From positions 1,364,001 to 1,428,000 of the forward strand of contig CBDEVT010000001.1 in NCBI GenBank assembly GCA_965243825.1: a stretch of DNA of 64,000 bases. The letters run 5' to 3'. The position numbers and the translations under genes are program-made. Source of the DNA: JAJCYX01 sp965243825 (GTDB lineage: Bacteria; Chloroflexota; Dehalococcoidia; Lucifugimonadales; Lucifugimonadaceae). The notes under the pieces are model-generated. The model was not told the origin of the DNA. It saw only the letters and a list, made by a program, of their open reading frames with translations, and did not search any database. Below are positions 1-8,453 of this stretch, one piece after another; position 1 is the first letter of the stretch, and each line of letters begins with the position of its first letter.

Positions 1-414
1 AACAACGGCGACTACACAGAAGGCGATGATCGGAGGGCAGTCATCACCTATGTGCCCACCAGGAATCGTAGTTTCGTGAACGTGAAGGTCTATCCGGCAA
101 ATTCGTCCCGGAGAATCTCTAACAGCGGCTGGAATGACTGGGGAGATAGTCGGCGAGAAGGCGGACTCAGGGTTGAATTTGCTCTCGACTGGGAAGATCT
201 GGGGATCGAATTCGGAGCAGTGATCCGTATGTACGCCGTGTCGTTTACCGGTCTCAGTACTTCGCCAAACATTGCAGACCGGGTACCGGATGGCAATGGC
301 GATATTCAGTGGTCGCCGGCATCCGTGCTTGGTCCGTGGGTACTGGGTGCAGCAAGCGTGGCAGGCATCGCGGTCATCTGGTTCCTTGGGAGGAGGCGAA
401 AGCTATGGATATAG
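1..414 (+). CDS. Surface protein with C-terminal sorting-signal-like tail (5' truncated)
   Basis: The frame is open from base 1, so only the last 137 residues are seen. An acidic beta-rich stretch (RVEFALDWEDLGIEFG, then a DRVPDGNGD segment) resembles CBM9-like/DOMON-like extracytoplasmic domains, but I cannot assign the family firmly. The end is tripartite: a short linker (GDIQWSP), one hydrophobic helix of about 20 residues, and a basic cluster (RRRK) three residues before the stop. This architecture matches the membrane-anchored sorting signals that exosortases or archaeosortases recognise. It overlaps the exosortase-family gene by 10 nt, so translational coupling is likely. Inference: it is an envelope protein and the probable substrate of its neighbour. 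An ordinary C-terminal anchor is the alternative. Confidence 0.75.
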   Translation, partial: NNGDYTEGDDRRAVITYVPTRNRSFVNVKVYPANSSRRISNSGWNDWGDSRREGGLRVEFALDWEDLGIEFGAVIRMYAVSFTGLSTSPNIADRVPDGNGDIQWSPASVLGPWVLGAASVAGIAVIWFLGRRRKLWI

Positions 415-1019
415 CCATCGCCGCCATACTCTCTTTCATCTGGCTGGTTTCGGTCCTGTTTTTCAGACTGAACCGCATCTGGCTGCCTTACTACATCATC
501 GGTTCAGTGGGCCTTGCCTTCCTGGCCATCTATATCGGTCGCAACACTCCAATCGAACCTGCCCTTCAGACTGCCGTAGCTCAGGGTGTTCATTTTGTCG
601 CGCAGATATTCAACATTCCGACGGAAACCTTCGACTCCTCACCAGGCTCGTTGCTGGTGTTGGTCATTTCTCAGGACATCGGTTGGACGATGCTTCAGGT
701 AACAGTCGAATCGTCTGGGCTTCTCGAATCAGGTGTGATCTTCGGGATGTTGATGTTTTATCCCGCATGGTCCGTTCGAAAACGGATGGTATACGTGATC
801 CTGGCACTGTTGCTGACCTATGTAGCAAACATTATCCGGCTACTTGTGATCGTTGCCGCGCTTCATCTTCTTGGCAAAGACTCCTTACTTGTGTCTCACA
901 CCATCATCGGGCGCGCCGTCTTCTTCGCCGGTGTGATTCTCATCTACTGGTACCTGCTTACACGACCGACGCTTGGATCAGTGCGCAAGAAGCTCAATGA
1001 CGAGATGGTGGCGCCATGA
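405..1019 (+). CDS. Exosortase/archaeosortase-family membrane protein, XrtG-like
   Basis: A 204-residue, strongly hydrophobic protein with several membrane helices. It has the family layout ESSGLLE (residues 102-108), then ANIIRLL with Arg145, then SHTIIGR with His165 and Arg170. In exosortases and archaeosortases the first motif normally contains the Cys nucleophile (xCSGLx); here Ser103 stands in that place, while Arg and His are kept. It starts at ATG 405 inside the previous gene and ends overlapping the next gene's start (ATGA). The next gene is a family-2 glycosyltransferase, the pairing known for the Gram-positive XrtG system. Likely role: processing or glycan attachment of tailed proteins at the outer membrane face. 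The family call is firm; the activity is inferred. Confidence 0.8.
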   Translation: MDIAIAAILSFIWLVSVLFFRLNRIWLPYYIIGSVGLAFLAIYIGRNTPIEPALQTAVAQGVHFVAQIFNIPTETFDSSPGSLLVLVISQDIGWTMLQVTVESSGLLESGVIFGMLMFYPAWSVRKRMVYVILALLLTYVANIIRLLVIVAALHLLGKDSLLVSHTIIGRAVFFAGVILIYWYLLTRPTLGSVRKKLNDEMVAP

Positions 1020-2419
1020 CAGACCAACTTGTCGGCTTTGCGCTGTTCTGGGGCGTCTGGATGGTCGTCCCGCTGCTGATTGATGGCGTGACCGCCATCG
1101 CATACTTTGGCGCGGCTATTCGGGCAAGGGCAGGTCGGGAGCCAGTTGGACCCGCAAGACCGCTGAAGAACTTCCCGTTAATCTCGATCATCATCCCCTC
1201 GTACAACGGCGCAGCCGACCTGCCCGTCTGCCTGAAAGCCATCAGGGAACAGACGTACCCGAATGAGCAGATCGAAGTGCTGGTGATAGACAACCGCAGT
1301 ACCGACGACACGCGCTCTGTCATGGCCCGAGAACAGGAGCGACCGTTTGCCGGGAGTATCAACTTCACATCGCTCCCTTATAAAGGGAAGGCGGGAGCCC
1401 TCAACGCTGGTATTCATCATTCACGCGGCGACCTGATTCTGAACGTCGATGCCGATACAGCACTGGATAAGAACGCTCTGTACGAAATGGCACGCGCGTT
1501 CGAAGAGGACAGGGAACTGGCTGCGGCCACCGGCTCAGTCGAAGTCCTGCCGCCAGACAGAGATCCGCTGAACGGCGAGGAAAAAGAGATTCATCCACTC
1601 CGCTATGCGATGGCGCAGGCAGAGTTTATTGAGTACTACCAGGGCTTCCGAATTGGTCGTCAGTACCAGAGCCAGACTAGCAGCCTTTTCACTTTGGCCG
1701 GTGCTTTCTCAGCGTTCCGACGCGAGGTGATGCTACGCACCTTCATGTACGACCAACGAACTGTGTCGGAAGACACCGATCTGACTTTCTACATTGCGAT
1801 GAACTTCCCTGAGATGAAGATCAAAGCGATCGCATCATCGGTCGTCTATGTACATCCGACTCCGACGCTGAAAGAGCTTTATGCACAGCGGGTTCGCTGG
1901 CAACGCGGCCAAATAGAAGTGGCCGCTATGTATCCGGAGTTCGAACGACACCCGTTCAGACTGCGCGGACTATCTGTTGTCAAAGCACTGGTGGTTGACC
2001 ATACGCTGGCCTTCCCGCGGGTTGTCTGGACGTTCCTGTTGCCCTTTATGTTCCTTCTCGGCTATCCATCGGAAGTTGTCATAACGGCAACCCTCAGCCT
2101 CTACCTGATCTACGTGGGAGTGGAAGCTCTCTATTACCTCGTAGCGCTCTGGGTCTCCGAGGGAAAGGCAAGATCGAGACTCTGGCGACTCTGGTGGATG
2201 CCGGTGTTCATGCCGCTGTATCGATGGCTCACGTTCTGGTTCAGATTCAGCGGCTTCCTGTCAGCGTTAAAGGAACCAAAGCAATGGCAGGCAAACGACC
2301 CGTTGTCTGAGTCGTATCAAGGTGCTCGTCGCATGGGGACGCTGGCTCTGACCTTCCTGACTCAGTCATTTATGCCGAAGTTGGCGGCAATTTTGGGCGG
2401 AGTACTGAAGTTCAGATAG
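1016..2419 (+). CDS. Membrane glycosyltransferase, family 2 (XrtG-associated type)
   Basis: A 467-residue processive-type GT2. An N-terminal membrane helix (about 8-33) precedes the GT-A domain: SIIIPSYNG, VIDNRSTDDT, the metal-binding DAD (about 145-147), SEDTDLTF carrying the catalytic-base Asp, and the Q(R)VRW acceptor motif. Further hydrophobic helices follow in the C-terminal third. This is the arrangement of glycosyltransferases that polymerise or extrude surface glycan. It overlaps the exosortase-family gene by 4 nt (ATGA), so the two are co-translated. The pairing suggests this enzyme makes the sugar that the exosortase-like protein handles. Donor and acceptor cannot be read from sequence. 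Confidence 0.88.
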   Translation: MTDQLVGFALFWGVWMVVPLLIDGVTAIAYFGAAIRARAGREPVGPARPLKNFPLISIIIPSYNGAADLPVCLKAIREQTYPNEQIEVLVIDNRSTDDTRSVMAREQERPFAGSINFTSLPYKGKAGALNAGIHHSRGDLILNVDADTALDKNALYEMARAFEEDRELAAATGSVEVLPPDRDPLNGEEKEIHPLRYAMAQAEFIEYYQGFRIGRQYQSQTSSLFTLAGAFSAFRREVMLRTFMYDQRTVSEDTDLTFYIAMNFPEMKIKAIASSVVYVHPTPTLKELYAQRVRWQRGQIEVAAMYPEFERHPFRLRGLSVVKALVVDHTLAFPRVVWTFLLPFMFLLGYPSEVVITATLSLYLIYVGVEALYYLVALWVSEGKARSRLWRLWWMPVFMPLYRWLTFWFRFSGFLSALKEPKQWQANDPLSESYQGARRMGTLALTFLTQSFMPKLAAILGGVLKFR

Positions 2420-2435
2420 TTTCGGGACATGATGC

Positions 2436-4592
2436 ATGGCACTAACAGGCGCCACAAACAGTTCTCACACAGCCGCTGCAAGGCAGCCTGCCAGCCTGTC
2501 GCGCTTGCAGAAAGTAAGTAACCTCACGCTGGGCATCGTTACCGCGCTCACCGGCCTGCACATCTTCACTGCTCTTCTTTTTCTTTTTGGTTCAGCCAGT
2601 GGTGAAGCAGCGGCATGGGACCGTTTGCCCGGAGATGATTCCTGGACCCGCCTCACATACATTCGAAATTTCGCAGATTCATTCGCGTTTCAGTACAACG
2701 ACGGCGATTCGGCAACGGGTGCGACAAGTCCACTCTGGGTAGCACTAAACGGCACATTCGCAGCAGTGTTTGGAGTCTCTGACGGAGCTTTGCCCGCTCT
2801 CGTGAAAGTAACTGGTGTTCTGTTCGGAATCGCGTCTGTGTGGATGGCCTTCCGAATCACCTGGCAAATCACTCGAAAGCGCTACTTTGGTCTGCTTGCC
2901 GGTGCAACGCTGGCTGTAGAGCCTAACTTCGGATTTGCTGCAGTTTCAGGCACCGAAGTCACGATGTTTGCGGCGCTTTCACTGGCAGCATCATGGGCCT
3001 ACTTGCGGGGACGAATGCGAACAGCCGGCATATTCACAGCCCTGGCCATTGCGACGAGGCCAGAAGGATTCCTGCTTGCCATGCTCGTGATCGTCGCGAC
3101 CCTGGCACGCTGGATGTGGCGCCGCGACGGAGCGATTCTTGAACGACAGAGAGATGTTCAAGATATCGCCTGGCTTGGAGTGCCCTCGCTGTTCGTAGTG
3201 GTTGCCTGGGTCTCGTTCAACTGGTCGGTCACGGGAAATGCTCTACCAGACAGCTATCTTGCGACGACTGAAAGTATCGGACTTCTCCCACTCTCTAATC
3301 TGTGGAATATATGGCTTGGTTACCTGCACCAGCTTCCATTCATGGACGGCCTGGCCTGGGTCATCGGGCTGCCGTTGATCTTGCTCGGTATCTATGTCGT
3401 CGTTTCTCGACATAGTTTCTCGTCGATTCCTGTAACGCTGTTCACGGTCGCAATGATCTACGCCGCGATGATCACGTTTACGCGGCCAGACGACGCCTGG
3501 ATGTTTGACAACCGCAGGCATATGGATGTCGCTCTGCCATTCATTGTGATCTTGCTGGTGGTGGGAATTGCCCGCTCATGGCAACTTGTCTGGTTGTGGG
3601 AACGGGCCCGTAAACCGTTGACCGATCGAGAGCGAAAGGCTGTGCTCGTCACCGGCGTCGTGGCTGCGGCAGCTCTGGTGATTGCACCGCTGGCAGCCCT
3701 ACCTGTCCGGTGGGATGCACTGACAAGTGAGTATTCCTGGACAGCACGCAACACCAACGATGTTCAGGTGGCGATGGGTCGCTGGTTGAATGAGAACACG
3801 CCAGAAAGTGCTGTGATTGGAGCTGTTCCGGCAGGTGCAATCAGTTTCTTCACAGATCGCCGGATTCTGGATCTCAGCGGTAAGAGCACACATGAGGCGC
3901 AAGATCAGGCGCCTCTCACCTTTGGACTCGAACAAGAGGTCGATTATCTAGTCGCCTTCCGTGAACCCTTTTTCGACAACATTCCGAATCGGGCGGTAGT
4001 GAACGAAGAGCGTGTCAGTTTCGCGAACGCCTTCCAGTCCAACATCCTGAGGGCGTACGGGCCTCCCGGATCCAGTAACTCGATCGAGGTCGATCGCGAA
4101 GAACTTCAACTGATTGTCATCCTTAACTCGGAAATCATCGACACCCTGGATGTAGGCAATCAGTTCGCAGTCCGAAGTGCGACAGAGCGTATTCACGACT
4201 ACGGAACTGAAGGAGAACGGGTCTCATCGACCATCACCATGAATATCGGTGATGGCTCAGTGTTGACGGACGATTTCCGAAGCTTCAGCGGTGCAGAAGA
4301 GTTCGTAGTCGCAAGTAGACCGGGCGTTCCGCTGATCATCGTGAAACGGTACGACGCCACGGTAAGCACGCGTCTCAGAGTATTCGCAGATGGGTTCGAG
4401 GCTGGTACCTGGGACTTGCCTGTGGAGCGAGCATTCTTTGGCGAAAACTCTTTCGTGGTCCCCTCTCACCTCATCACCCAGAACCGCACATCGCTCAGAT
4501 TTGAGGTAATTCCGGGTCCGGATTCCCTTGCAGCAAGTAGCTTCTTCTACTGGATACTGGTTCCGACAGAGCAATCCTCGCCTCAGCCGTGA
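2436..4592 (+). CDS. GT-C-fold multi-spanning glycosyltransferase-like protein
   Basis: A 718-residue protein. After a first membrane helix (about 30-52) comes an extracytoplasmic loop with GDDSW (Asp67-Asp68) followed by a YIRNFA segment and a GATSPLW motif. This resembles the first loop of GT-C enzymes such as AftB and ArnT, where the acidic pair is catalytic. About ten more hydrophobic helices run to about residue 425, then a soluble domain of about 290 residues rich in beta strands occupies the C-terminus. It starts 16 nt after the GT2 gene, so it belongs to the same operon. Likely role: transfer of a polyprenyl-phosphate-linked sugar to an envelope acceptor. The specificity is unknown. 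Confidence 0.75.
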   Translation: MALTGATNSSHTAAARQPASLSRLQKVSNLTLGIVTALTGLHIFTALLFLFGSASGEAAAWDRLPGDDSWTRLTYIRNFADSFAFQYNDGDSATGATSPLWVALNGTFAAVFGVSDGALPALVKVTGVLFGIASVWMAFRITWQITRKRYFGLLAGATLAVEPNFGFAAVSGTEVTMFAALSLAASWAYLRGRMRTAGIFTALAIATRPEGFLLAMLVIVATLARWMWRRDGAILERQRDVQDIAWLGVPSLFVVVAWVSFNWSVTGNALPDSYLATTESIGLLPLSNLWNIWLGYLHQLPFMDGLAWVIGLPLILLGIYVVVSRHSFSSIPVTLFTVAMIYAAMITFTRPDDAWMFDNRRHMDVALPFIVILLVVGIARSWQLVWLWERARKPLTDRERKAVLVTGVVAAAALVIAPLAALPVRWDALTSEYSWTARNTNDVQVAMGRWLNENTPESAVIGAVPAGAISFFTDRRILDLSGKSTHEAQDQAPLTFGLEQEVDYLVAFREPFFDNIPNRAVVNEERVSFANAFQSNILRAYGPPGSSNSIEVDREELQLIVILNSEIIDTLDVGNQFAVRSATERIHDYGTEGERVSSTITMNIGDGSVLTDDFRSFSGAEEFVVASRPGVPLIIVKRYDATVSTRLRVFADGFEAGTWDLPVERAFFGENSFVVPSHLITQNRTSLRFEVIPGPDSLAASSFFYWILVPTEQSSPQP

Positions 4593-4611
4593 GTGCGGCT
4601 CCAGAGCGGGG

Positions 4612-5166
4612 ATGTATCGGGAGCTACAACCTTTGGTCAGTACACACTCGCCAGACACTCAACAAACTCGCACAGCAACGCATCGTCACAACGGCTCAGA
4701 AAGCCGGCGACGACCGGTAGCGCGCACAGCAATCTGTGACCAATGCGGTGCAGGATTCCGATCAAAACAGGGATTGGCAGGCCATATCCGATTCAGACAT
4801 GCGGATGCCTCATGGTCAGCTTCGGTAGACCGCGGTCGAGAACTCAAGGCTGAGTCACTGGCAACCTTCTCTGCAATGCCGGCCCTTCCGCGAGCCACCG
4901 CTCTGCTAATTGCGAAGCTGCAACGACGCTACGGTGGACGCAGACAGGACCCATCACCAACGGACTGCGTAATCTGCGGTGCGATCTGCAAGACATCCCA
5001 GGGCCTTTCCGGACACATGCGATACCGCCACGGCGCCGGTGGTACTCGGCCGGATCGCCGCAGCGCAGCAGAACTGGTTCGGTACGCTCAGACTCATTCA
5101 TTGCCAGAACCGGTTGCCGAGGCTATCTGGGAAAAAGTCCTCCGCATGGAAGGTTTCCGCTGGTAG
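4612..5166 (+). CDS. Two-finger C2H2 zinc-finger protein
   Basis: A protein of about 184 residues with two clear C2H2 fingers of identical spacing (C-x2-C-x12-H-x4-H): CDQCG...GHIRFRH and CVICG...GHMRYRH. They share the core [KS]QGL[AS]GH. The region between them is basic and Arg-rich. The C-terminus ends in IWEKVLRMEGFRW, which resembles a segment of the protein at 5807-6451. I chose ATG 4612, 20 nt after the previous stop; an upstream in-frame ATG at 4528 would overlap that gene by 65 nt. Classical C2H2 fingers are uncommon in bacteria. A nucleic-acid-binding role is likely, but the target is unknown. Confidence 0.72.
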   Translation: MYRELQPLVSTHSPDTQQTRTATHRHNGSESRRRPVARTAICDQCGAGFRSKQGLAGHIRFRHADASWSASVDRGRELKAESLATFSAMPALPRATALLIAKLQRRYGGRRQDPSPTDCVICGAICKTSQGLSGHMRYRHGAGGTRPDRRSAAELVRYAQTHSLPEPVAEAIWEKVLRMEGFRW

Positions 5167-5262
5167 GCATTAGCTAACTCCAGGTCCCGCGCCATGCCGA
5201 CTACGCTGGATTAACCTTCGACTGCTCACGCTCAGGTTTGACGCCGATCCGTCGCGTGTATC

Positions 5263-5284
5263 GCTATATGTCTATATGTATAGC
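5263..5284. promoter_or_regulatory. TATATGT direct repeat inside a short inverted repeat
   Basis: Two TATATGT heptamers (5266-5272 and 5274-5280) lie one base apart, flanked by the inverted arms gctata and tatagc. The heptamer recurs in the inverted repeat upstream of the gene ending at 5807. It could be a second binding site of that regulator or only AT-rich spacer. Confidence 0.3.
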
Positions 5285-5333
5285 TGTTGCTTGAGCAGTA
5301 GAAGCTGAACTTGAATCACGGATATATATCTTC

Positions 5334-5753
5334 CTATTCGACGCAAGCGTTCCCTGAAATATATATGCGGTATCCCTGTGGATCGGTGATCGTAAACTCT
5401 CGGCGACCACCCGGTTTTTCTTTGATCCGACCGGGTTCGCCACCCATTTTGCTCGCATGTGAATGAGCTGCTTCGATATCGTCAACATAGAGCCACAACA
5501 CGGCTTGTTGATCAACAACCTGCCCGACAGTTCCCTGTTCCGGCTTGTTGTACATAAGCCGGATATCAGAATTATTCGGTGGTCCTAGCAACACCCATTT
5601 CACTGTCCCGTGCTCTTCCCATTGATTCAGCGCGTCCCATTCCAACACACGGTGATAGAACTCAATGATCGCGTCGAGATCGTCGGCAAAGAAAAGCGTC
5701 CTGGCTTCCTTAACATCCATCGCTGGAGTATTGGCGGACGACGAATGCGCCAT
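5334..5753 (-). CDS. VOC (glyoxalase/dioxygenase fold) protein
   Basis: A 139-residue single-domain vicinal-oxygen-chelate protein. The N-terminal beta-alpha-beta unit reads ARTLFFADDLDAIIEFYHRVL; the second contains LWLYVDDIEAAHSHASKMGG, and the C-terminal strand ITDPQGYRIYIS is the usual place of the last metal ligand or its substitute. The expected terminal Glu and a clear His ligand are not obvious, so it may be a binding or resistance-type VOC protein rather than a metalloenzyme. Translation may begin at Met1 or at Met12. It stands alone between the zinc-finger gene and the putative regulator. Confidence 0.8.
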   Translation of the reverse strand: MAHSSSANTPAMDVKEARTLFFADDLDAIIEFYHRVLEWDALNQWEEHGTVKWVLLGPPNNSDIRLMYNKPEQGTVGQVVDQQAVLWLYVDDIEAAHSHASKMGGEPGRIKEKPGGRREFTITDPQGYRIYISGNACVE

Positions 5754-5806
5754 GTGTCAGCGCGTCCGTGGGAGTAAGCGAATTACTCGGCTAGCCACAA
5801 GAATTA

Positions 5807-6451
5807 CTAGACTGTGGCCGGCTCTTCAGCTTCATTCAGCTCTTTCATCACAGCCCATACGACCGATGGTGCATACACTCCGACCAGACGAGAGGGACCG
5901 CTCACGGGCCACATCTTCTGGGCCTTGTCGAATTGGCTACGTGGGATTCGCGCCTGCGATTCACGCACGATGATGTACTCACCGGTTACTTCGTAGCTGA
6001 ATTTCTTCCCACGGCTTGTGGCGAACCGGTGCCCTTCCATAGAGACAACCTTGTCCCAGACAGTGCTACCAATGCGACGGCCGGGCAGCGGATCACCGGA
6101 GTCGTCAACCCCAACGCCTGTCTGCGGTGCCTCGACGTGTGGAGCCCTGGACTCGAATCCACCTGTGTTCGAACTGATGGCAGGCGGTTCAGGCTGACGC
6201 TGTGGAGAGGTTGAAGGCTCGCGGCGCTCGCCTGTAATACTCCCGGCCACCGGCACATCATTAGTCGAATCTGCGGCGGGTAGTGACGTTGGTTCAACCT
6301 GAGTGACTCTGCCATTCACAGCCTGTGCCACATCATCCGTCCCGGCTTTCTCAAGGAGCCTTGTTAGGAAGGCGTTGATACTCAAGCCCTCATCATGGGC
6401 CAACTTGAAAAGCGTGTTAAATATCGGGCGACTGACTATGATTCCAGGCAT
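5807..6451 (-). CDS. Putative DNA-binding protein with ribbon-helix-helix-like N-terminus
   Basis: A 214-residue protein not assigned to a named family. Residues 1-37 (IIVSRPIFNTLFKLAHDEG, then SINAFLTRLLEKA) have the strand-helix-helix pattern of Arc/CopG-type domains. Residues 40-125 form a low-complexity linker rich in Pro, Ser, Thr and Glu. A conserved-looking C-terminal domain (about 128-205) contains VWDKVVSMEGHRF, FSYEVTG, ARIPRSQF and a tryptophan helix. The VWDKVVSMEG segment resembles the C-terminus of the nearby zinc-finger protein. An AT-rich inverted repeat lies 26-53 nt upstream, compatible with autoregulation. The function is otherwise unknown. Confidence 0.65.
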   Translation of the reverse strand: MPGIIVSRPIFNTLFKLAHDEGLSINAFLTRLLEKAGTDDVAQAVNGRVTQVEPTSLPAADSTNDVPVAGSITGERREPSTSPQRQPEPPAISSNTGGFESRAPHVEAPQTGVGVDDSGDPLPGRRIGSTVWDKVVSMEGHRFATSRGKKFSYEVTGEYIIVRESQARIPRSQFDKAQKMWPVSGPSRLVGVYAPSVVWAVMKELNEAEEPATV

Positions 6452-6476
6452 CCATTACCCTCGTTTTTGAACTGGT

Positions 6477-6504
6477 ACATACATACTTATCTCTGTATAT
6501 ATGT
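6477..6504. promoter_or_regulatory. AT-rich inverted repeat, candidate operator
   Basis: Arms acatacatac (6477-6486) and gtatatatgt (6495-6504) pair at 9 of 10 positions around an 8-nt spacer. The element lies 26-53 nt upstream of the start of the putative ribbon-helix-helix gene on the minus strand and about 115 nt upstream of the aminotransferase gene on the plus strand. It is a plausible operator for that regulator. There is no experimental support. Confidence 0.45.
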
Positions 6505-6617
6505 TTGCCAGCCCCTGGGTCTGGCTTTAGCTACCCCAATTCGTTTGAGGCAACAGTTCCAGCAGGTTAAGATTCCCTCGGCTACCGCGTTTCCCTGCCC
6601 GCAAGAAAGGACTCGAA

Positions 6618-7568
6618 ATGACCTCCAAGATCGCCGACTCACGCCGGCCTGGCGAACGTGTCGCCTACTTCAACGGCGATATCGTCCCGGAGAGCGAGGT
6701 CAGAGTCCCTTTCAGAGACCGGGGATTCAAGTATGGCGATGCCGTGTTCGATATGACCCGCACATTTGGACACAGGATTTTCAAACTTGAAGAGCACATA
6801 GCCCGGTTCTACAACTCGCTCAAATATGTACAGATAGATCCGGGCATGTCCCAGAAAGAGATGATCGCCCGCACCGAAGAGGTTCTTGCAGCGAACCTCT
6901 CGCTTCTCGGACCCGACGATGATTTTTGGGTCGGCCAACGCGTCTCGAGGGGCGTCGATCTCGTTGGCGGGGACATGTGGGAGACTGCCGGCGGACCGAA
7001 TGTCATCATCGAGTGCGCCCCCCTTCCGCTCAAGCCAAGGGCACGTCTATATAGAGACGGTATAGATGTATGGGTGCCGTCGGTTCGGCGCACTCCACCT
7101 GAATCGCTCAGTCCGCGCGCAAAGTCTCATAACTATCTGAACCTGATCATGGCTGACATGGAGGCGAAGGCGCATGACCCGGAGTCCTGGGCGATTTTGC
7201 TAGACAATCGCGGTTTTCTTACCGAAGGCATCGGCTCAAACATCTTCACGATCAAGGACGGTGTTCTGTACACCCCGAAGGCGCAGTACGTACTTGGTGG
7301 TATAAGCCGGGAGACTGCAATTGAACTTGCAGAGAAGATCGATGTCCCGGTTGTGGAGCAGGACATAGACATGTTCGACGCCACAACAGCCGACGAAGTG
7401 TTCCTGACCTCCACCTCGCTCTGCATCTGTGGTGTGAGGACGGTACAGGGGAACCGCATAGGTGATGGCGCAGCACACGGTGAGATCACGAAAGCGTTGA
7501 TGGACGCCTACGCAGAACTGGTCAACTACGACTGGATGGGCCAGTACCTGAAACGGTTGGAAGACTAA
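6618..7568 (+). CDS. Class IV (branched-chain-type) PLP aminotransferase
   Basis: A 316-residue fold-type IV aminotransferase. RGFKYGDAVFD (about 37-47) corresponds to the family's RGFxYGDGVFE motif. The PLP lysine is in SPRAKSHNYLN (about 170). The phosphate-binding segment EGIGSNIFTI and the late TSTSLCICGV motif are also present. This set includes branched-chain aminotransferase, D-amino-acid transaminase and (R)-amine transaminase. The KSHNYLN and EGIGSNIF motifs fit the branched-chain-like group, but substrate residues do not settle it. The start at ATG 6618 follows an AAGGA-like site (gaaaggact). An SDR gene follows 9 nt later, so transamination and ketone/alcohol oxidoreduction may be linked. 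Confidence 0.88.
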   Translation: MTSKIADSRRPGERVAYFNGDIVPESEVRVPFRDRGFKYGDAVFDMTRTFGHRIFKLEEHIARFYNSLKYVQIDPGMSQKEMIARTEEVLAANLSLLGPDDDFWVGQRVSRGVDLVGGDMWETAGGPNVIIECAPLPLKPRARLYRDGIDVWVPSVRRTPPESLSPRAKSHNYLNLIMADMEAKAHDPESWAILLDNRGFLTEGIGSNIFTIKDGVLYTPKAQYVLGGISRETAIELAEKIDVPVVEQDIDMFDATTADEVFLTSTSLCICGVRTVQGNRIGDGAAHGEITKALMDAYAELVNYDWMGQYLKRLED

Positions 7569-7577
7569 GGCCAATAG

Positions 7578-8399
7578 ATGACTCAAAGGCGATTCGACCT
7601 GAGTGGGCATGTTGCACTCGTCACCGGGGCGAATCATGGAATTGGCGCGGCGACTGGACTTGAGCTCGCAAGGGCGGGTGCCAAAGTAGCGCTCACGTTT
7701 CTTCGTCTCAGTGATCTTGACACCACAGGGATGCCGGATAGCTACGCAGCGGATCGTTCAAGCACGGCGGATCGCGTTGTTGGCAAAATTACGGAAATCG
7801 GTGGCACCTCGATCGCTATTGAAACGGACCTTGCAGACCCTTCAACTCCTGCCCACCTGTTCGATGAAACCGAAGAACAGCTGGGCCCAGTCGACATACT
7901 CGTGAACAACGCGAGTAGTTGGATAGCTGATACCTTCACTGCTGAGCATACTGACCGGCTAGGCCGCAACCTCGCAGGTGTTACAGCTTCTTCTTTCGAT
8001 CAGCAGTTCTCTGTGGACGCACGCGCTGGAGCTCTCCTGATCGCAGAATTCACTCGCCGGCATCAGGAACGAGATGCCAAATGGGGCCGAATCATCAGTC
8101 TTACCTCCGGCGGGCCTCAGGGCTTCCCGGGCGAAGTGAGTTATGGAGCGGCAAAGGCGGCCCTTGAGAACTACACCATGTCTGCGTCGGCCGAGCTCGC
8201 GAATTCGGGTATCACGGCAAACGTCATCTATCCCCCGGTCACTGACACTGGGTGGATTACTGATGACCTTAAAAATCAGCTCGATAAGGAGTCTGCAGGG
8301 GCTAGGATTGCCCAACCTGCAGAGGTTGCTCAAGTCATCGCCTATCTAGCTTCAGATGAGGCTGCCCTGGTGACCGGCAATGTTATCCGCCTGCGCTGA
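7578..8399 (+). CDS. Short-chain dehydrogenase/reductase
   Basis: A 273-residue classical SDR. It has the NAD(P)-binding TGANHGIG (about 15-22), the NNAS structural motif, the catalytic Ser in IISLTSGG, and the YGAAK catalytic pair. The C-terminus (ASDEAALVTGNVIRLR) is typical of the family. An insertion after the second beta strand (about 40-60) makes it slightly longer than usual. It sits 9 nt downstream of the class IV aminotransferase, so the two are very likely cotranscribed. The substrate is unknown; a hydroxy or keto compound produced by the neighbouring enzyme is an inference. Confidence 0.92.
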   Translation: MTQRRFDLSGHVALVTGANHGIGAATGLELARAGAKVALTFLRLSDLDTTGMPDSYAADRSSTADRVVGKITEIGGTSIAIETDLADPSTPAHLFDETEEQLGPVDILVNNASSWIADTFTAEHTDRLGRNLAGVTASSFDQQFSVDARAGALLIAEFTRRHQERDAKWGRIISLTSGGPQGFPGEVSYGAAKAALENYTMSASAELANSGITANVIYPPVTDTGWITDDLKNQLDKESAGARIAQPAEVAQVIAYLASDEAALVTGNVIRLR

Positions 8400-8453
8400 T
8401 ACCGCTTTCAGTCAACTGATTTCGGGCAGTCAGCGAATCATGCCTTGCAGCGG

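Noticed and set aside
272..1000. Long alternative frame (242 codons) inside the exosortase-like gene
   Set aside because: Composition is Arg/His/Ser-rich and shadow-like; the overlapping frame has clear exosortase motifs and membrane helices.
6151..6165. tRNA T-arm-like string (actcgaatcc)
   Set aside because: It lies within a coding gene with no cloverleaf around it; no tRNA gene was found in the window.
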